From the NCBI GenBank assembly GCA_014084085.1, contig NPFB01000019.1:250532-314531 (forward strand): 64,000 bases of DNA, in the 5' to 3' direction. Below, piece after piece: positions 38,365 to 48,829 of this stretch. Origin of the DNA: Hondaea fermentalgiana (taxonomy: Eukaryota; Sar; Bigyra; Thraustochytrida; Thraustochytriidae). How positions within the stretch are numbered: position 1 is the stretch's first letter; the number at the start of each line of letters is the position of its first letter. Made by a program: the position numbers and the translations under genes. Under the pieces are notes generated by a model. The model searched no databases, had not been told where the DNA came from, and saw only the letters and a list, made by a program, of their open reading frames with translations.

Positions 38365-39978
38365 ATGCTCGCGTACCTCGGGCGCACGCAGGACGAGGCA
38401 GGGACCGCGCCCGCGGCGCGGCGCGTGGTCGCCTACGCTGCGTATGAGGCCACCGTGGCGCGCGTCGCGCAGAAAATCAAGGCCGAGGTCCTCGTCCCGC
38501 TCTTCGGGAACCGCGCCGGCATCCCCGCCGAACTCGGCGTCTTCATGCTGCAGTTCCTCAGCGCAAAGGACCTCGGGAACCTTGCGCAGGTGAGCACGGA
38601 ACTCAAGGAGGTCGTCGACCACGTCTGCGAGGAACAGCTTCGCTGCGTGCTCGCACTGGACGGAGAGAGTGAAATTCAAAGTCTGCCCATCGCGGCCCAT
38701 TTCCTCGAGCGCCCGCGCGGCTTTGGCGTCCCCTCCGTGACTCGTCTCCTGCACATTCTGTGCAACAGCAGACAGGAGACATACGCCACCACCCTCACCT
38801 GCGGCGAAGGTCACACATGCGTCATTCAGGGTAACGGTTCTACCCTTTTCACCTTTGGCGATGGCAACAGCGGCCAGCTCGGATCTGGAGAACGAGAGCG
38901 CTCGGTCCTGCCCGTGCGGCTCTCGGCCCCGTTCGGAGAAACCTTTGTCGGCGTTGCCTGCGGCGCAGAGCACACCTCTGCGCTCACCTCGAGCGGTCGC
39001 ATCCTCACCTGCGGTGCCAACCTCGCCGGCCAGCTCGGGCGGCTTACCGAGAACAACGAGCCTTCGGCGACTCTCGCCCAACTTGACCTCTGCGACGCGC
39101 GCTTCGTTCAAGTAGTAGCGGGACGTTTCTACACGGCTGCAATTACAACCGACGGGAGAGTCGCCATCTTCGGCACGGGTCTCGACTGCGAGCTGGTCGC
39201 CGACACTTGCCTTTTGGTGGCGGGCGACATCGACGCCGACGAGCGCATTGTGCAGCTCGCCGCCGGGGCCGGCCACTTGCTGCTGCTCTCGAACCAAAAC
39301 CGCCTCTTTGCTCTCGGTGACGGTACAGATGGCAAGCTTGGTCTCGAGGCGAACCTTGCCGGTGGAGCAGCTGCTCGTAACGATTTTGAGCGCGAGCAAT
39401 CGCTCCATGCGTCCTCAACGGCGCCCCGTCTTGTTGCGATGCCCGAATCGGCGCTGAGCGAGGACATTGTCCACATTGCCGCTGGCGGCAGACACTCTGG
39501 TTTCATTGCCGCGTCTGGTGCTCTGTACATGTGGGGCTCTTGCAGACACGGTGAGTTGGGCATCGGTCGATTCCAGCGCGCAATCTTTCAGCCCACAAAG
39601 GTGCGCCTTCCGGCCTCGAACCCTTTTGCGCTCGCCATGTCGTGCGGCACAGCCCACACTGCCGTACTCACCACGGGCGGCCGCGTCGTTACCTTTGGCA
39701 ATGGCTCGCACAACCAAGACGGCAAGCAGAACTCTTTCTGGGCCACGAATGCTCCTCATGAGATCTGCCCGGGAGAAATGGCAGATCTCAAGCCCGAGCT
39801 TGTCCACGTTGTCTGCGGCGGCCGCCATAGCGCGGCTCTCGACGTGCGTGGACGTCTCTTTACCTTTGGTGATCCCCTCTGCTGCGGTCGTCCCTTGCGG
39901 CTTGCCATGGCGGGCCCGCACTTCATGCCTCGTCAGGTCAACCTCATTCCGGAGGTCCATCGCCACAACAGTGTCTAA
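38365..39978 (+). CDS. F-box and RCC1-repeat protein
   Basis: 537 residues from ATG 38365. Residues about 50-95 match an F-box (IPAELGVFMLQFLSAKDL, then NLAQVSTELKEVVD), the motif that docks a substrate receptor to SKP1 in SCF ubiquitin ligases. Residues about 150-530 form RCC1 beta-propeller blades with the repeated pattern of CGxxHTxxL followed by GxxxxFGxGxxGQLG: GDGNSGQLGSG, CGANLAGQLG, ACGAEHTSAL, AAGGRHSGFI, SCGTAHTAVL, CGGRHSAAL. The propeller probably binds the substrate or a small GTPase. The closest architecture I can name is F-box/RCC1, with RCC1-BTB types as alternatives. It is a single exon, with no signal peptide. Its link to the CSN2 gene in this window is only thematic: COP9 regulates SCF ligases. 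Confidence 0.88.
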   Translation: MLAYLGRTQDEAGTAPAARRVVAYAAYEATVARVAQKIKAEVLVPLFGNRAGIPAELGVFMLQFLSAKDLGNLAQVSTELKEVVDHVCEEQLRCVLALDGESEIQSLPIAAHFLERPRGFGVPSVTRLLHILCNSRQETYATTLTCGEGHTCVIQGNGSTLFTFGDGNSGQLGSGERERSVLPVRLSAPFGETFVGVACGAEHTSALTSSGRILTCGANLAGQLGRLTENNEPSATLAQLDLCDARFVQVVAGRFYTAAITTDGRVAIFGTGLDCELVADTCLLVAGDIDADERIVQLAAGAGHLLLLSNQNRLFALGDGTDGKLGLEANLAGGAAARNDFEREQSLHASSTAPRLVAMPESALSEDIVHIAAGGRHSGFIAASGALYMWGSCRHGELGIGRFQRAIFQPTKVRLPASNPFALAMSCGTAHTAVLTTGGRVVTFGNGSHNQDGKQNSFWATNAPHEICPGEMADLKPELVHVVCGGRHSAALDVRGRLFTFGDPLCCGRPLRLAMAGPHFMPRQVNLIPEVHRHNSV

Positions 39979-40463
39979 TGGCATAGGCAGACTTGGTCAC
40001 ATTACATTTCTTTCCCTCTGGGGCGAAAGATGACAACACTTTCTCCAACGTGGCTCTCAAGCTAGACAGAAAAGCAACACGCAGAACGCACGCACCTGTG
40101 GCACGAGCAGTCGCCCTTATGGCGGCTTTGCATCTCCAAGGCACACGAGCTAGGCGTCCTCGTAGAAATAGATTGTTGCTTTGCATTGCAAAAAAAAGGG
40201 GGAAAAAAAGCAACGAGGACGGGTTTGTCGCGTAAGCGCCACAAGAAAGATGGGCAAGGCGAGCAAGAAGAAATATCACACGCTCTCCACGCTTAGTAAC
40301 ATGGGGGCTTCTTTCGGGTATGTCTCCTTCTTCTTTACTTTAACTTTTTCTATTTATCCTCGCGGAGCGCGCGCGGCGGGCAGCAAACCGGGAGGTTTCT
40401 AAAGTTTATTTTATTTATCTTTTTCACCAAGCATTGCGTCATTTCTTGTGCCCGCGCGCGTCT
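39979..40463. other. Spacer between convergent genes
   Basis: The 3' regions of the F-box/RCC1 and RRM genes. A short open frame from ATG 40250 (MGKASKKKYHTLSTL) is present, but I cannot support it as a gene. Confidence 0.5.
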
Positions 40464-41924
40464 TTAGGCGTAGTCGACACGAACAGGGCGGCCCAGCAAT
40501 TTCTTGCCATTGAGTTTCTCCACGACTTGATCCACGACGTCCTCGGTGAAAAAGTCGGCGAAGGCGGCACCCTTAAATGCGCCCGTTTCCTTGTCTTCGA
40601 TCCATCGCAACGCCTTGATCGGTCCAAACGGCTTGCAAAACTCGTGGATCTGGTCTCCCGAGGGATCCAGGTCAAACGAGAGGTTGCCAAAGAATACAGC
40701 CTTGGTGCCACCCTCGGGACGGGTGCTCGGAGGACGCGTTGGTCGCGAGGCACCTCCAGCGCCTCCCTTGGACTTGTTACGGTGCGGGCAGTACTCGATG
40801 CGAATAGGCCGGTCCTGAATACAAAATCCTGCGTTCGAGTACGCCACCGCCCACGCTGCGTCTTCGGCCGTGTTGAAAACGATGAAAGAGCTGCCATAAA
40901 AGTTGCCCGTCTCACGATCCGTGACCCAGTTCACATACGAAGGTTGGATTTCATGTTCCTCGAAACAAGCATTTAACGTGGTCTCGTCAATGCCGAATGG
41001 CAGGTTTCCCACAAAGCACCGATTCACGTTGTCTGGATTCGGGGCGGGCGCTTCGGGCGCGACAAAAGGTTTGGCGGTCGCAGAGTCCTTGTTTTGGGAG
41101 CGGCTCTTGCCATGGCCTTGACCTTGCGCGGACCCTTCTGCCGCCGAATCGTCGTGTGCGGCGGCCGCGCCACTTGCTGTTCCTGCAGCGCCGCCCGCGC
41201 CGCGTGCGGCGGGCTCGATGCGAATCTTGCGGTTGAGCACCTTCTCGCCAGCCTTTTCGAGGGCTTTTTTGGCGTCATCAATGGTTGCAAAGTCAACATG
41301 CGCGTACCGCTTGAACTCGCCAGCGGAATCGTGGCCAAAGCGTACGGCCTGAACCTCGCCACAGTCATGAAACACCTGGAGAAGCGTCTCCTCGTCAACA
41401 TTGAAAGGAAGGCCACCGACAAAGACCGTCTCGCTCACCTCTGTGGGTGGCGGCGGCGGTGTCTTCTTGGCGACGGACGGCGATTCCGCGTCTGCCTTGC
41501 TCTCGGCCTCGGTCTCTTCGGCAGCGTCTGCGGGCTTGGCCATCTCGGCTTCGAGCTCTTCTTCGAGCGCGTTCAACTTGTTTTTGATACGCATGTCGTG
41601 CGGGTTCTTGGCGAGCTTCTTTTCGAATTTTTCCATGCGCAGCTTGATCAGCTCTGCTGCCTTCGAGAGCTGTCGCTCCTCTGACTGTATTTTCTTGACG
41701 TCTTGGGCGTTGTCGGCGTCCGGACGCTCATCCTCGCTGTTGTCCGAGTCTTCTTGCTGCTCGGCACGTTTTTCCTCCTTTTTCTTGAGCTCCTTCTTTT
41801 CCTTCTTGGCCTTTTTCTCCTTTTTCTCCTTCTTCTTCTTGGCGTCCTTCTTCGCTTTCTTGGCGTCCTTCTTGACCGCGAGCTCCACCTCGGGCTCGTC
41901 GCGCGTCCTCTTCTTCCCGCCCAT
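40464..41924 (-). CDS. Three-RRM nucleolar-type RNA-binding protein
   Basis: 486 residues from ATG 41924 (MGGKKRTRDEPEVEL). The open frame extends 78 codons further upstream, but that part is Arg/Pro/Ser-rich without conserved features, so I start at 41924. The first ~170 residues are a Lys-rich (KKDAKKAKKDAKKKKEK) then acidic stretch, typical of nucleolar proteins. Three RRM domains follow. RRM1 has TVFVGGLPFNV and RYAHVDF, RRM2 has RCFVGNLPFGI and YGSSFIVF, and RRM3 has AVFFGNLSFDL and KGAAFADF, as RNP2 and RNP1 respectively. This is the arrangement of nucleolin/Nsr1 and RBM34/Nop12-type proteins in ribosome biogenesis. It lacks an obvious RGG tail, which leans towards the RBM34/Nop12 side. 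An internal helical block at about 115-145 precedes RRM1. Confidence 0.85.
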   Translation of the reverse strand: MGGKKRTRDEPEVELAVKKDAKKAKKDAKKKKEKKEKKAKKEKKELKKKEEKRAEQQEDSDNSEDERPDADNAQDVKKIQSEERQLSKAAELIKLRMEKFEKKLAKNPHDMRIKNKLNALEEELEAEMAKPADAAEETEAESKADAESPSVAKKTPPPPPTEVSETVFVGGLPFNVDEETLLQVFHDCGEVQAVRFGHDSAGEFKRYAHVDFATIDDAKKALEKAGEKVLNRKIRIEPAARGAGGAAGTASGAAAAHDDSAAEGSAQGQGHGKSRSQNKDSATAKPFVAPEAPAPNPDNVNRCFVGNLPFGIDETTLNACFEEHEIQPSYVNWVTDRETGNFYGSSFIVFNTAEDAAWAVAYSNAGFCIQDRPIRIEYCPHRNKSKGGAGGASRPTRPPSTRPEGGTKAVFFGNLSFDLDPSGDQIHEFCKPFGPIKALRWIEDKETGAFKGAAFADFFTEDVVDQVVEKLNGKKLLGRPVRVDYA

Positions 41925-42642
41925 GCTGCGCACCTCGCGAGCAAGCGAGACTCTTAAGCGCTCTCTTGCTCTCTTGCTCTCTTTCACAAACGATGCGCGT
42001 TGACCTCGGGTGGAGGGGAGACGCACAAGCTCTCGAGGCCTGCGCGCGAGCGGGAGAGCGAGGCTTCCGCTCGAGCTGACTGGGTCTTGAGGTCTCGGAG
42101 CGAGAGCAGCCGGGCCACCGGTTCTGTGCCAATGGTCTGGATTCGAGTGCGCGCACAAGGCTCGCTCCCGTGTCGCTCTTTATTTTCCTAGTTCTTTTAC
42201 TTGTAAACAAAAATTGTAAGTCGGCCTCTGGCACAGAGTGCGAGGATGCAAGCAAAAGGCTGTCACAATTAAGGATGAGTCTATCTTGACATGCAGCTAC
42301 TGCCAGTTACTGCTGCTTTCGATGCTGCTCGAAAGTCTAGGCCCACGTGATGAACTTGTGCCAGTGATGAAACAGACCTCGCTAATCTTAACCTGACCCA
42401 TCCGTAATACATTTATCTTGGCAGCTATGTTTTTCCTCTTTCTCTCTGACCTTAAACAATTGACCCAGAATGACGAATGTTCTATCAGAATCTAACTCTT
42501 TTTTTGTGGGGGCGGGGGGTAGAAGCGGCGATTTCGTGTAAAGAACATCAACAACAACAGTTTTATGGTTAGCTAGTTTTTTTTTGGTCTTGTAAAAATT
42601 CAAAGCAGCATCAGCACAAGAGATGCAGAGCAGACCGGAAGC
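41925..42642. other. Intergenic spacer
   Basis: Leader of the RRM gene and 3' region of the SH3 gene. A G7-rich run lies near 42508-42520. No gene is seen. Confidence 0.6.
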
Positions 42643-45299
42643 CTACTTGCGCACATAGTTCGCAGGGAAGACGCCGCGCTGGCCGTTAGCCTCACCCTCC
42701 CACCATCCGCTGGTGTCGCGGTTGATAACGCGAATGCGATCACCCTTGCTGAAGGAGAGCTCGCCCGGTTCCTGCGCTACGTGCTGATACGAGGCCACGA
42801 CGTAGCCGTCACCCGCACTCGCGCCGGCAGCGCCGCCACCAAAGATGCGCGATCCAAACGCAGCGGCACCAGCCGTCATACCAGCGACGAAGCCAGGGCC
42901 CTGCGCGTCCGCCACACGAGGGCTTGAGGCAGGTGCCGACGGAGATGAGGCGACAGTGAGGTTGCGCGAGGAACCACGGAAGCTGGGGAGAAGAGGAAGA
43001 CCCCGACGATGGCGACGGAAGCCCACGAAAAGAAGCGCAGCAAAGCCGACGCTTGCAATCGCGATGGCCGCAATAGCGCCAGGATGCAAGCCGCCTGCTA
43101 CCACAGTGATATGACCCTTTTGACCGCGGTTGGAAAAGTTGTTGTTGCGTGTGGACATGTAATGGTACGTCCCCACTTCACCCGTGCGGACAGCACCAAG
43201 GTCGAAATAAGGCGTCTTCGCTCCGGAAAGTTTGGCGCAGTTATAAAAAGACTCCTCGCGGTCAGTGCGGCTCGTGTACTTTTCCTCGAGCTGCGCAAAC
43301 GTATAGCATTTTTCCGGATTGGCGTACTCCTGGTCAAGAAAGAGAAGACGAGCCCATTGATCCGTAGAAATGTCGAACATTTTCATGGAAGACACGTCAT
43401 CCATTGCAAAGTTCTCACCGGCGTTCACCATGGGCACCATGTTAGAACGGTCAGCTGTGGTTTGACCCGTGTTAAGAGCGTTACGCGGTCCGCCCTCGCC
43501 GTCGTTGCCACCGCGATCCGGGTTGTAATCAGACCCGGTCCACTGCACGTGAACACAATCGTCGTCTGTGACTGTAAGGTCCGCTGGGACAAAATCATAC
43601 TCGACGGCGGGGTAGGTCTGCACGATGTTTCCTCGCTTACCGCGGACGTTAAGGTTGTAGATTGTGCGATCCTCACACTCATCGCCAGCCTCAGAAGCCG
43701 GCACAATATCAAAGACGTAAGAACGATCTTGAAAGGTGCGACCAATCTGTTCCGTGTTCATCGTGTAGCTCAACGAGGCAGCGCTCGAGAGACCGTTGAC
43801 GGCGATATAGGTCTTATCTTCGTTCGCGTCATTGTCATAGATCGGGTTCGGGTCGCCAACATTGTACGCTGCGGTGCCGTCCACCGAAGCTTCGAGTCCC
43901 GCAGTGATGCCATCCGCTGTGGAAATATTGTAGCGAACGCGCAGCACGCATGTCGTTCGTTGATCAACGTGCGGCACTGTCCAAACGTATCGGTTCGCGG
44001 AAGTACTTCCACCAACATTTCCGAGATGATTTTGGCGATTGAAGTCCGCCACAACGCATTCCGGAGGGTCAATGCCGTGTGAAGGATCGGTGCACCAGGT
44101 ACCTTCCTCGGCAATGCAAGCACGCTCATTGTTGGGTTGGGAGCTGGCTGAGGTGCATTCGCCCGAGGGGCAGGCGCAGCGACCGCGTGGCTTGACATTT
44201 TGCGACTCTGAGCGAAAGTAGTCGCACTTGGACTCGTCTTCGGTGAGCACAGCCACATCCTTCCAGGGAGACCAATGCCAGTAAGGCCAATAGTGCGATT
44301 CTTCCACGCACTCGAGACCATATCGGTTGTCATTGGGATTTTGACGGTCTGCCATGGCGCCCTTGTTGTTGCTAACACTTTGATCCGAGGTCCACAGACC
44401 CTTGTTGCGCTCACGAAGAAGGCACTGCTGATAGTAATTGAGCGTCTCATGGCGGCCGTAACGCATATCATCTTGTGCATCGGCTGAGGTAGGGATTGTG
44501 GTTTGAGCCCGGACGTTGAGATTTGTGTCAAGCAGCGACTTGATGGCTATGGGCGTACCGTCACGCAACGAGCACGTCGACGAAATGGACGAGTCCGGGT
44601 AAAAGGGTGACTTGCACACGTCGTCAGCAGAGTCAGCACTGATTCCGCAGTTGTCCGAGAGTGTGTCTTCACAGGCGTACTGGATGACAATCTGGGAATG
44701 CAGCTCCGCGTTCGGGCCAAGACCATGCTGTACCGTCCACTCGATGGGGATCTTGGAGCCACTGAAGTAGTACATACGGTCGGTGTTGACTGCGCCTTCT
44801 GTGATGACGTTGCCGTCGGAGTCCAGCTGGGCTTTGGCTTCCTCATCGGTAATGTTATAGTTGGTTGTCTGGCACTCTTCCAGTGCCGTGGCATCGTCTA
44901 CGAGTTCGTAGCACGAGAAAGGCATCGCGCGAGGACAGTTGTAGCCGCCTGCGTTGTTGTTTTCGCTGTCAAAGAGGCGGTTGGCGTTGCCGGTGTTGGC
45001 ATTGTTGATTTCGCCTGCGCAGTGATCAACCAAAAAAGAATAGAGAATTGCGTGGCGTCAGTCGAGCCCAAGTACTTACATTTATTTACCCCCCTCGTCT
45101 CGTCTCATCTCGTCTCGTCTCATCTCGTCTCGTCTCATCACTGAATTTGGTCCTGGCTCCGCGAGCTTTCTTTCCTTAATCACTTACAGTTGCGGTTGTT
45201 GCTTCCGCGCGGGTTGTGCATGTAGATATCGCCGCGCACCTCGACGGGGCCCTGGCTGAGCGCGAGCACGGCCAGCAGCACCGCGAGCGAGGTCTTCAT
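42643..45299 (-). CDS. Single-pass membrane protein with cytosolic SH3 domain
   Basis: Spliced: exon 1 45299-45188, intron 45187-45015 (donor GTAAGT, acceptor CGCAG), exon 2 45014-42643, giving 827 residues. The joint restores GSNNRNCEINNAN in one frame. Residues 1-22 are a signal peptide (MKTSLAVLLAVLALSQG). The ectodomain of about 650 residues begins DIYMHNPRGSNNRNC, a pattern I recall from secreted proteins of thraustochytrids and oomycetes, and has many Cys residues and Asn-rich stretches. A membrane helix lies at about 680-702 (AIAAIAIASVGFAALLFVGF), followed by basic residues. The last ~55 residues are a complete SH3 domain (ASYQHVAQEPGELSFSKGD, then WWEGEANGQRGVFPANYV). The layout suggests an outside-in adaptor linking the surface to proline-rich cytosolic partners. 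The ligand is unknown. Confidence 0.85.
45015..45187 (-). other. Intron with TCGTC-type pentamer repeat
   Basis: 173 nt, donor GTAAGT, acceptor GCGCAG, phase 1. It contains about nine CTCGT/CTCAT pentamers (45096-45140). Confidence 0.85.
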
Positions 45300-45520
45300 G
45301 GCCATCGCCTCCGCCCTCTCTGGTCCTGCTCGCACACACACACAGACTGCACTCGCTCCTCCTCACTCGGCGCGCCGCTCCTGCCGGCGTCCGTCCCGCG
45401 TCGCGTCGCGTCGCGTCGCGTCGCGCAAGGCCGAGACTCGTCTCGGGGCGACCGATCGTTCGGAATTTGCCAGTGGCGCGGCGCGGCCCGCGAGGGCGAG
45501 CGAGCGAGTGATTGCTCGAT

Positions 45521-45521
45521 G

Positions 45522-45562
<41 letters not shown>
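45521..45562. repeat. (GATT)n microsatellite
   Basis: About ten tandem GATT units upstream of the SH3-protein gene. Confidence 0.9.
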
Positions 45563-45709
45563 CTCTAGTCGGAGGCTAGCTCGCTCTCTACGGCCCAGGA
45601 TGGACTCACGACAGACAGTCAAGAGGCGGAAAAAGAAGCACACAAGTACAGACACACACTCAAACACACACGCGCGCACAACCCTCGCTCGCGCGAGCCT
45701 CGATAGTCC

Positions 45710-45757
45710 ACTTGCGCTTCGGCTTGCCGCACTTGCGCAGGGGCGCGGCCGCACTTG
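45710..45757 (-). promoter_or_regulatory. Phased CAAGT array, cluster 3
   Basis: ACTTG occurs at 45710, 45731 and 45753, steps of 21 and 22 bp. On the minus strand these read CAAGT toward the SH3-protein gene. Two share the wider context CGCAAGTGCG. A further ACTTG lies at 46132 beyond the gap. Confidence 0.4.
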
Positions 45758-45912
45758 CGGCCGGTGGCGGGCCGGCCCAGCTGCCAGGCTCATAAAATGA
45801 ATGAAAAGAAAAAAGCAAAAAACGAGTGTGTGCGCAGGGCGCGCGCACAAGTTGTCGCGGCAGCGGTCCCGCCGCAGCCGCCGCCGCGCCGCGGCAGAGG
45901 CAGCTGGCACGG

Positions 45913-46012
45913 NNNNNNNNNNNNNNNNNNNNNNNNNNNNNNNNNNNNNNNNNNNNNNNNNNNNNNNNNNNNNNNNNNNNNNNNNNNNNNNNNNNNNNNN
46001 NNNNNNNNNNNN
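45913..46012. other. Assembly gap (100 N)
   Basis: Exactly 100 N in a CCG-rich setting, a placeholder of unknown true length. Confidence 0.95.
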
Positions 46013-47275
46013 GGGCCGGTGGGTAGGTATGGCGGGGCGGTAAAAAAGAAAGAAAGAAAAAAGCTTCTTGTAAGGTGGCGCGCGGCAAGTCGGGTTTGCG
46101 GTGCGCGCACAGTACGGTATAGAAATAGCGCACTTGCGGAGGCCGGCGCGGAAGCTACGCGCGCGGCACGTGCTGCACGTGCTGCGCGACCTGCAGCTGC
46201 TGCTGCTACCTGCACTGTCGCGAGTCTCGACGTGACGTGACGCGATGAGACGCAACGGGACGAGGCGAGGCGAGGCGAGGCGAGGCGAGGCGAGACGAGA
46301 GAAGACGAAACCTTCTCGCGACGAGGCTGCTGCAGGCGCAGCAGCTGCGCGAGATCTCTCGCCGCGCAGCAGCGCCCGCAGCCGCGAGCGAGACTGGCCG
46401 GTGCCAGATCAAGAGAGATCTCGCCCGCCTCGCGGGTGTGCACATGCCTGTACTGCTCGTGCTTTCGTTTCTTGAAAGAACGCGATACGCTGCAGTGACG
46501 ACAGATGCTTGTTTATCCGATCTTCTCCATCGAGGCGCGGCGACTCATCACTCTTCCGACGACTACTCAGCCGCCAGGCCGCTCGCCGAAACGCACAGCT
46601 AACATCTCCGTTCGTTCGGTGGGTCGGGCCCATGCTTGTGCAGCTGGGCTGGTCACGGTCGCCGAGATCGCTATCGTACCAGCGAGCGATGAATGTGAAT
46701 GCCACTTGCCACAGTGGTGTAAAAAAATGCCAGCCGAGACGAAGCCGTTAAGCCCAGGCCCCACCGCATCGAGCACGATCAGCATCCCGCGGCAGGCCGA
46801 TAAATCCGAGGGAGGGAGGGACGGAGCGAGCGAGCGAGGATGGACTCCCTGTCGACTCCTCGTGGTCGTTGCCGCAGCAAACCCTCGCTGGAAACGGCCC
46901 GGCCCGCTGTGCGTAGCGGCGGAGACATGATGAGTCTCCGTGGGCCGGGAAAAAGGGTGGAAGGAAGGAAGACACGGCCCGGAAAAGCAGCCAGCCAGCC
47001 AGCCAGAGAGGCCTTTTGTGGCAAAGTGAGCATGCGCCCAAGCGGAGCTTGCGCCACAATCTGACAAGGAGCGTCTGGGATGGGGTTACGTTAGCCAGCC
47101 AGCCAGCCAGATCGTTGACAGGACAATAAAGTATACACCTAGGCTAAGAAATTTTGCCAATCAACGACCAGAATATCGAGAGAGCAACCAAAAGTTCTCT
47201 AAACTTCATAGGGTGAATGTATACAAATTAATAATACCATGGACAAGGTAAAACTGGGCCGCTTTCAGCAGCAGC

Positions 47276-47765
47276 TCACGCCTCTGCACGGAGCAATAGG
47301 TCAACAAGCTCGCTCTTCTCAACGCAGCTTGAATAGTCAATGCCGAGACGGCCCAAAAGATGTTTGAGCGTGCCAATTGAGCACTTGAGCAGATCCTGGC
47401 GAGATTGTGGAGGAGGAGCGGCAGCGCTAACATGCTCTCCGCCCGAATTTACGCGACGACGCTTTGATTCGCGCGCAGACGTGGCTGCTGCGCGAGGACT
47501 GCGCACTTGCTGCCGCTGCTGGCCTGCTTGCCCGCTACTAGACTCCGAGTTTGCTTGCGGTGTCATCGTTTCCGCTGTCGCTGTCGCTGTCGCTGTCGAA
47601 GAGGACCGCGATCGAGGACTGAAGTCAAAAGCCTGGGCCAGAGGATGAAGCCAATGCACAAATGGCTGGTTGCTTGACATCGGAAGCCCGTTTGGCGATG
47701 TGAAGACTGGCGGCAGGGTCGGTGACGGTCTGGGCGCTCTAGAATGCGTCGTCGTCGACGACGAC

Positions 47766-47806
<41 letters not shown>

Positions 47807-48829
47807 CGCGGGGGTTGGCGACGCTCTCGCTGGCCTCGTGGACACGCTTCCGGACCTCGCAGGCCCCGACGAAGAGGCGAAAGCGCGGCGCAATCCTTCC
47901 ACAAAGCTCGATTGCCGTGAGAGTCCAGACGTGGCCGAAGCCCGACTTTCGCTTCTGCTTCCGCCGCTCGTACCGCTACTGGTGCTACTCGCAGGTACAG
48001 GTGATCTTCGGCGGTTGACGCGACGATGGGAAGAAGAGTCTTGGTTCGCGCTTGAGGAAGATGAAGAAGGCTGAGATGCAAAAGCGCGCCTCAAGCCCTC
48101 AGCAAAACTACTCTGCCGATCGAGCCCTCCGGCTTGGCGCGCGGGTCTGCTGCGCGCTTCAGATGATGACCTCTGCGTCCCTGTGGTCGACGAGGTCTGT
48201 TCCCGCTGCCCCATGTAGTTGATCATGGCCTCTGAAAAAGAGCGCATGTAGTCCTGCATGAGGGCTTCGGCAAAATGCCGCGCGGCAGCGATCTCATCGC
48301 CATGTGCAGATTCGCCGGCGTGGGATGCTTGGTTCCGCCCTTGCACAGGGTCTGGGCTCGTGTTGGGGGCGGCTGAGGAAGAGCTCCGTCCCGAGCCCCC
48401 ATCTTGACTCTGCTCTGCATTCGTCTCAGGCTTATCTTCATCTACGGGGAGCCCCTGCCTGCAGTTCGGGCACGAGTTGTGCCGTTCAAGCCACGGCGTC
48501 ACACACGCCGCGTGAAAGATGTGCTTACAGGGCAATTCAATCACATCCTCGTCTTTTTCAAACGCGCTCAGACAGACGCTGCAGGAATGGTCGCCTCCCG
48601 GCGTGCGCACAGGGCACGTCTCCTGGCCCACTTTTGTCCGCGCGAGCTTGGCGACCGCCTCGCGCGGTGCTGGTGCAGGACCCGCGGCCTGGTCGTTCTC
48701 GTCTGCTCGAATATCAAACGCGTGAATCGGGAAGAACACCGTCGTCATGAACCGGAGCATCTCCTCGCTTCGAGCTTGCTGCTGCTGCTGCTGCTGCTGC
48801 TCTCCCACGCCCGCATTTCCCCCCGCCAT
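47276..48829 (-). CDS. RING-H2 E3 ubiquitin ligase
   Basis: 517 residues from ATG 48829, which has G at -3 and +4; the frame extends upstream only through a TTG. A Gln run (11-18) opens the protein. The RING-H2 domain lies at about 83-125: CSVCLSAFEKDEDVIELPC, then HIFHAACVTPWLERHNSCPNC, with C3H2C3 zinc ligands and the usual Trp that contacts the E2. The middle ~330 residues are Ser/Arg-rich and contain two copies of a Gly-Leu-x-Arg-Gln-Ser-Ser-Phe motif followed by GLRRAFAS, plus a run of about 18 Ser encoded by a GAT/GAC-like microsatellite on the + strand. The C-terminal ~40 residues (IGTLKHLLGRLGIDYSSC, then EKSELVDLLL) form a SAP/ARMET-C-like two-helix motif. It probably ubiquitinates nuclear or cytosolic targets. 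No membrane segment is seen. Confidence 0.87.
47750..47805. repeat. GAC/GAT trinucleotide tract inside RING gene
   Basis: About eighteen triplets, read on the minus strand as a polyserine run in the RING protein. Confidence 0.85.

Larger units (their letters stand above)
45300..47275. other. Promoter region with assembly gap and repeats
   Basis: Nearly 2 kb without a supported gene. It holds a (GCGTC)n tract near 45405-45427, a (GATT)n tract at about 45521-45562, CAAGT-type elements at 45710-45757 and 46086-46136, the 100-N gap at 45913-46012, a (GGCGA)n tract near 46262-46292, and CCAG tracts at 46988-47006 and 47093-47110. Confidence 0.65.

Noticed and set aside
38209..39408. 399-codon frame antisense to the F-box/RCC1 gene
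   Set aside because: Shadow frame; the + strand carries clear F-box and RCC1 repeats.
40250..40402. Short frame MGKASKKKYHTLSTL
   Set aside because: Plausible start but no recognisable family, and its continuation is low-complexity; a GTATGT donor is present but no partner exon was found.
41925..42158. 78-codon upstream extension of the RRM protein
   Set aside because: Ser/Arg/Pro-rich, not conserved-looking, and the Lys-rich nucleolar head begins at ATG 41924.
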